Below are positions 5,079-5,602 of a stretch of DNA of 5,602 nucleotides, one piece after another. The DNA comes from Coleofasciculus sp. S288 (GTDB taxonomy: Bacteria > Cyanobacteriota > Cyanobacteriia > Cyanobacteriales > Coleofasciculaceae), in assembly GCA_020216575.1 (NCBI GenBank), contig JAIUYC010000348.1, positions 1-5,602 on the forward strand, written 5' to 3'. How positions within the stretch are numbered: the first letter of the stretch is position 1; each line of letters begins with the position of its first letter. Position numbers and translations under genes: made by a program. The notes under the pieces are model-generated. The model had not been told where the DNA came from, ran no database searches, and saw nothing but the letters and a program-made list of their open reading frames with translations.

Positions 5079-5099
5079 CTGACTAATGACTACTGGCTT
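5079..5099. repeat. Heptameric repeat over the stop codon of the DUF4864 gene
   Basis: On the plus strand CTGACTA, ATGACTA and CTGGCTT are three consecutive 7-mers, the last diverged. On the minus strand this reads TAGTCAT TAGTCAG and contains the gene's TAG stop. TAGTCAT-type period-7 repeats are common in filamentous cyanobacteria. With only two good copies the call is moderate. Confidence 0.45.
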
Positions 5100-5595
5100 C
5101 TACAGGTATCACATAGCAACCATTAATCCGCCAACTGGCGTCAGATTGCTTTTCCATTAGGTAAAGTGCTCTCATCAATACTCCCTCAGCGTCAAGCAGC
5201 AATACTGGTTGAGTTAAGACTCCTCCCATTTTGGTAAGGTCTTCAAACAAAACAGAGCGAGGTCGATAGACTGCTTGGTAGGCAGTTTTAACCATCTCCA
5301 TAAAGTTTTCCGGGGACTTAAACCGCATCTGAATTCCCGGACTGGCAAAGGCAAAAGCGCCAATAGCATCGTCATTTTGGAACGCCTTAAGTTGACGTTC
5401 GATTACGGAACGGATTTCAGCGCGGTCAGTCGCAGTAACTTCCATTGGTTGAATGTAATGGATAAAACAAGGAATATCGTGGGAGGAACCGACAAGGAAG
5501 CAAGCTTCTGTCCCTGGAGTGATGCCAGCCAGAGTGTCGATGTCCTTTCTCAAATTGTCCCAATATCCCCTAAAAAAATCCAAGGCGTTCTTCAT
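5083..5595 (-). CDS. DUF4864 domain-containing protein
   Basis: The 170-residue protein carries a DUF4864 domain over about residues 52-165. Characteristic stretches are VTATDRAEIRSVIERQLKAF (53-72), NDDAIGAFAFASPGIQMRF (74-92), FMEMVKTAYQAVYRPRSVLF (98-117), LLLDAEGVLMRALYLMEKQ (132-150) and WRINGCYVIP (155-164). The family is thought to have a small NTF2-like alpha+beta fold; I know of no biochemical role. Many relatives carry a signal peptide, but residues 1-50 here are polar and do not look like one, so the protein is probably cytoplasmic. The chosen ATG gives the longest frame; an internal ATG at codon 51 (5445) would give just the domain. The window ends 7 nt upstream, so its promoter and ribosome site cannot be judged. 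Its stop lies in a heptameric repeat, and a 315-nt gap separates it from the DUF6391 gene. Confidence 0.85.
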   Translation of the reverse strand: MKNALDFFRGYWDNLRKDIDTLAGITPGTEACFLVGSSHDIPCFIHYIQPMEVTATDRAEIRSVIERQLKAFQNDDAIGAFAFASPGIQMRFKSPENFMEMVKTAYQAVYRPRSVLFEDLTKMGGVLTQPVLLLDAEGVLMRALYLMEKQSDASWRINGCYVIPVEASSH

Positions 5596-5602
5596 TTAAG
5601 AA

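Larger units (their letters stand above)
4768..5082. other. 315-bp intergenic region without a gene
   Basis: No convincing ORF, tRNA or strong terminator is seen. It contains two HIP1 octamers (4934-4941, 5003-5010), a 9-bp direct repeat TAGCTCAAA (4968-4976 and 5058-5066), a perfect palindrome TCAGCTGA (4858-4865), and a weak AGCT-CAAA-AGCT hairpin (5059-5070) next to a T-rich stretch on the minus strand just after the DUF4864 gene. The right edge carries heptamer repeats. A promoter for the DUF6391 gene probably lies at the left edge. Confidence 0.5.

Overview
The window looks like a chromosomal segment of a cyanobacterium, probably a filamentous, repeat-rich type. Three things point that way. 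It carries genes for a photosystem I subunit (psaE) and an NDH-1 subunit (ndhO), both specific to oxygenic phototrophs. It has five copies of the HIP1 octamer GCGATCGC in 5.6 kb, against about one per 65 kb expected by chance. It also holds short heptameric tandem repeats and palindromic intergenic repeats of the kind common in these genomes. The species cannot be read from the sequence.

Layout, left to right. Positions 1-83 hold two tandem hairpins with the same apex sequence; the second is followed by a T-run. The only plus-strand gene, rnz (tRNase Z, 180-1142), follows, with a GTG start and a clear Shine-Dalgarno. It converges on the minus-strand block. The 156-bp convergent gap (1143-1298) holds a heptamer repeat, a 69-bp palindromic repeat and a possible terminator. 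All remaining genes are on the minus strand. In transcription order they are a DUF4864 gene (5595-5083), a 315-bp gap, a DUF6391 membrane-protein gene (4767-4117), psaE (4026-3658), mutM (3654-2716), ndhO (2547-2305) and mdh (2273-1299).

Two pairs look co-transcribed: psaE-mutM (3 nt apart) and ndhO-mdh (31 nt apart). Functionally the minus-strand block links the photosynthetic electron-transport machinery (PsaE on the stromal face of PSI, NdhO in NDH-1 cyclic flow) with repair of oxidised guanine (MutM) and NAD-linked carbon metabolism (malate dehydrogenase). The link to redox stress is inference from adjacency. rnz is an unrelated tRNA-maturation housekeeping gene.

No complete mobile element, CRISPR array, tRNA or rRNA is visible. 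The most interesting points are: (i) a DUF6391 protein whose HxxEH and HPRCGT motifs recall the DUF1385/YqhQ family and suggest an unrecognised metal site; (ii) a PsaE with a C-terminal tail of about 50 residues; (iii) a MutM with an insertion of about 36 residues encoded partly by heptameric repeats; (iv) two other genes whose stop codons lie inside heptameric repeats.
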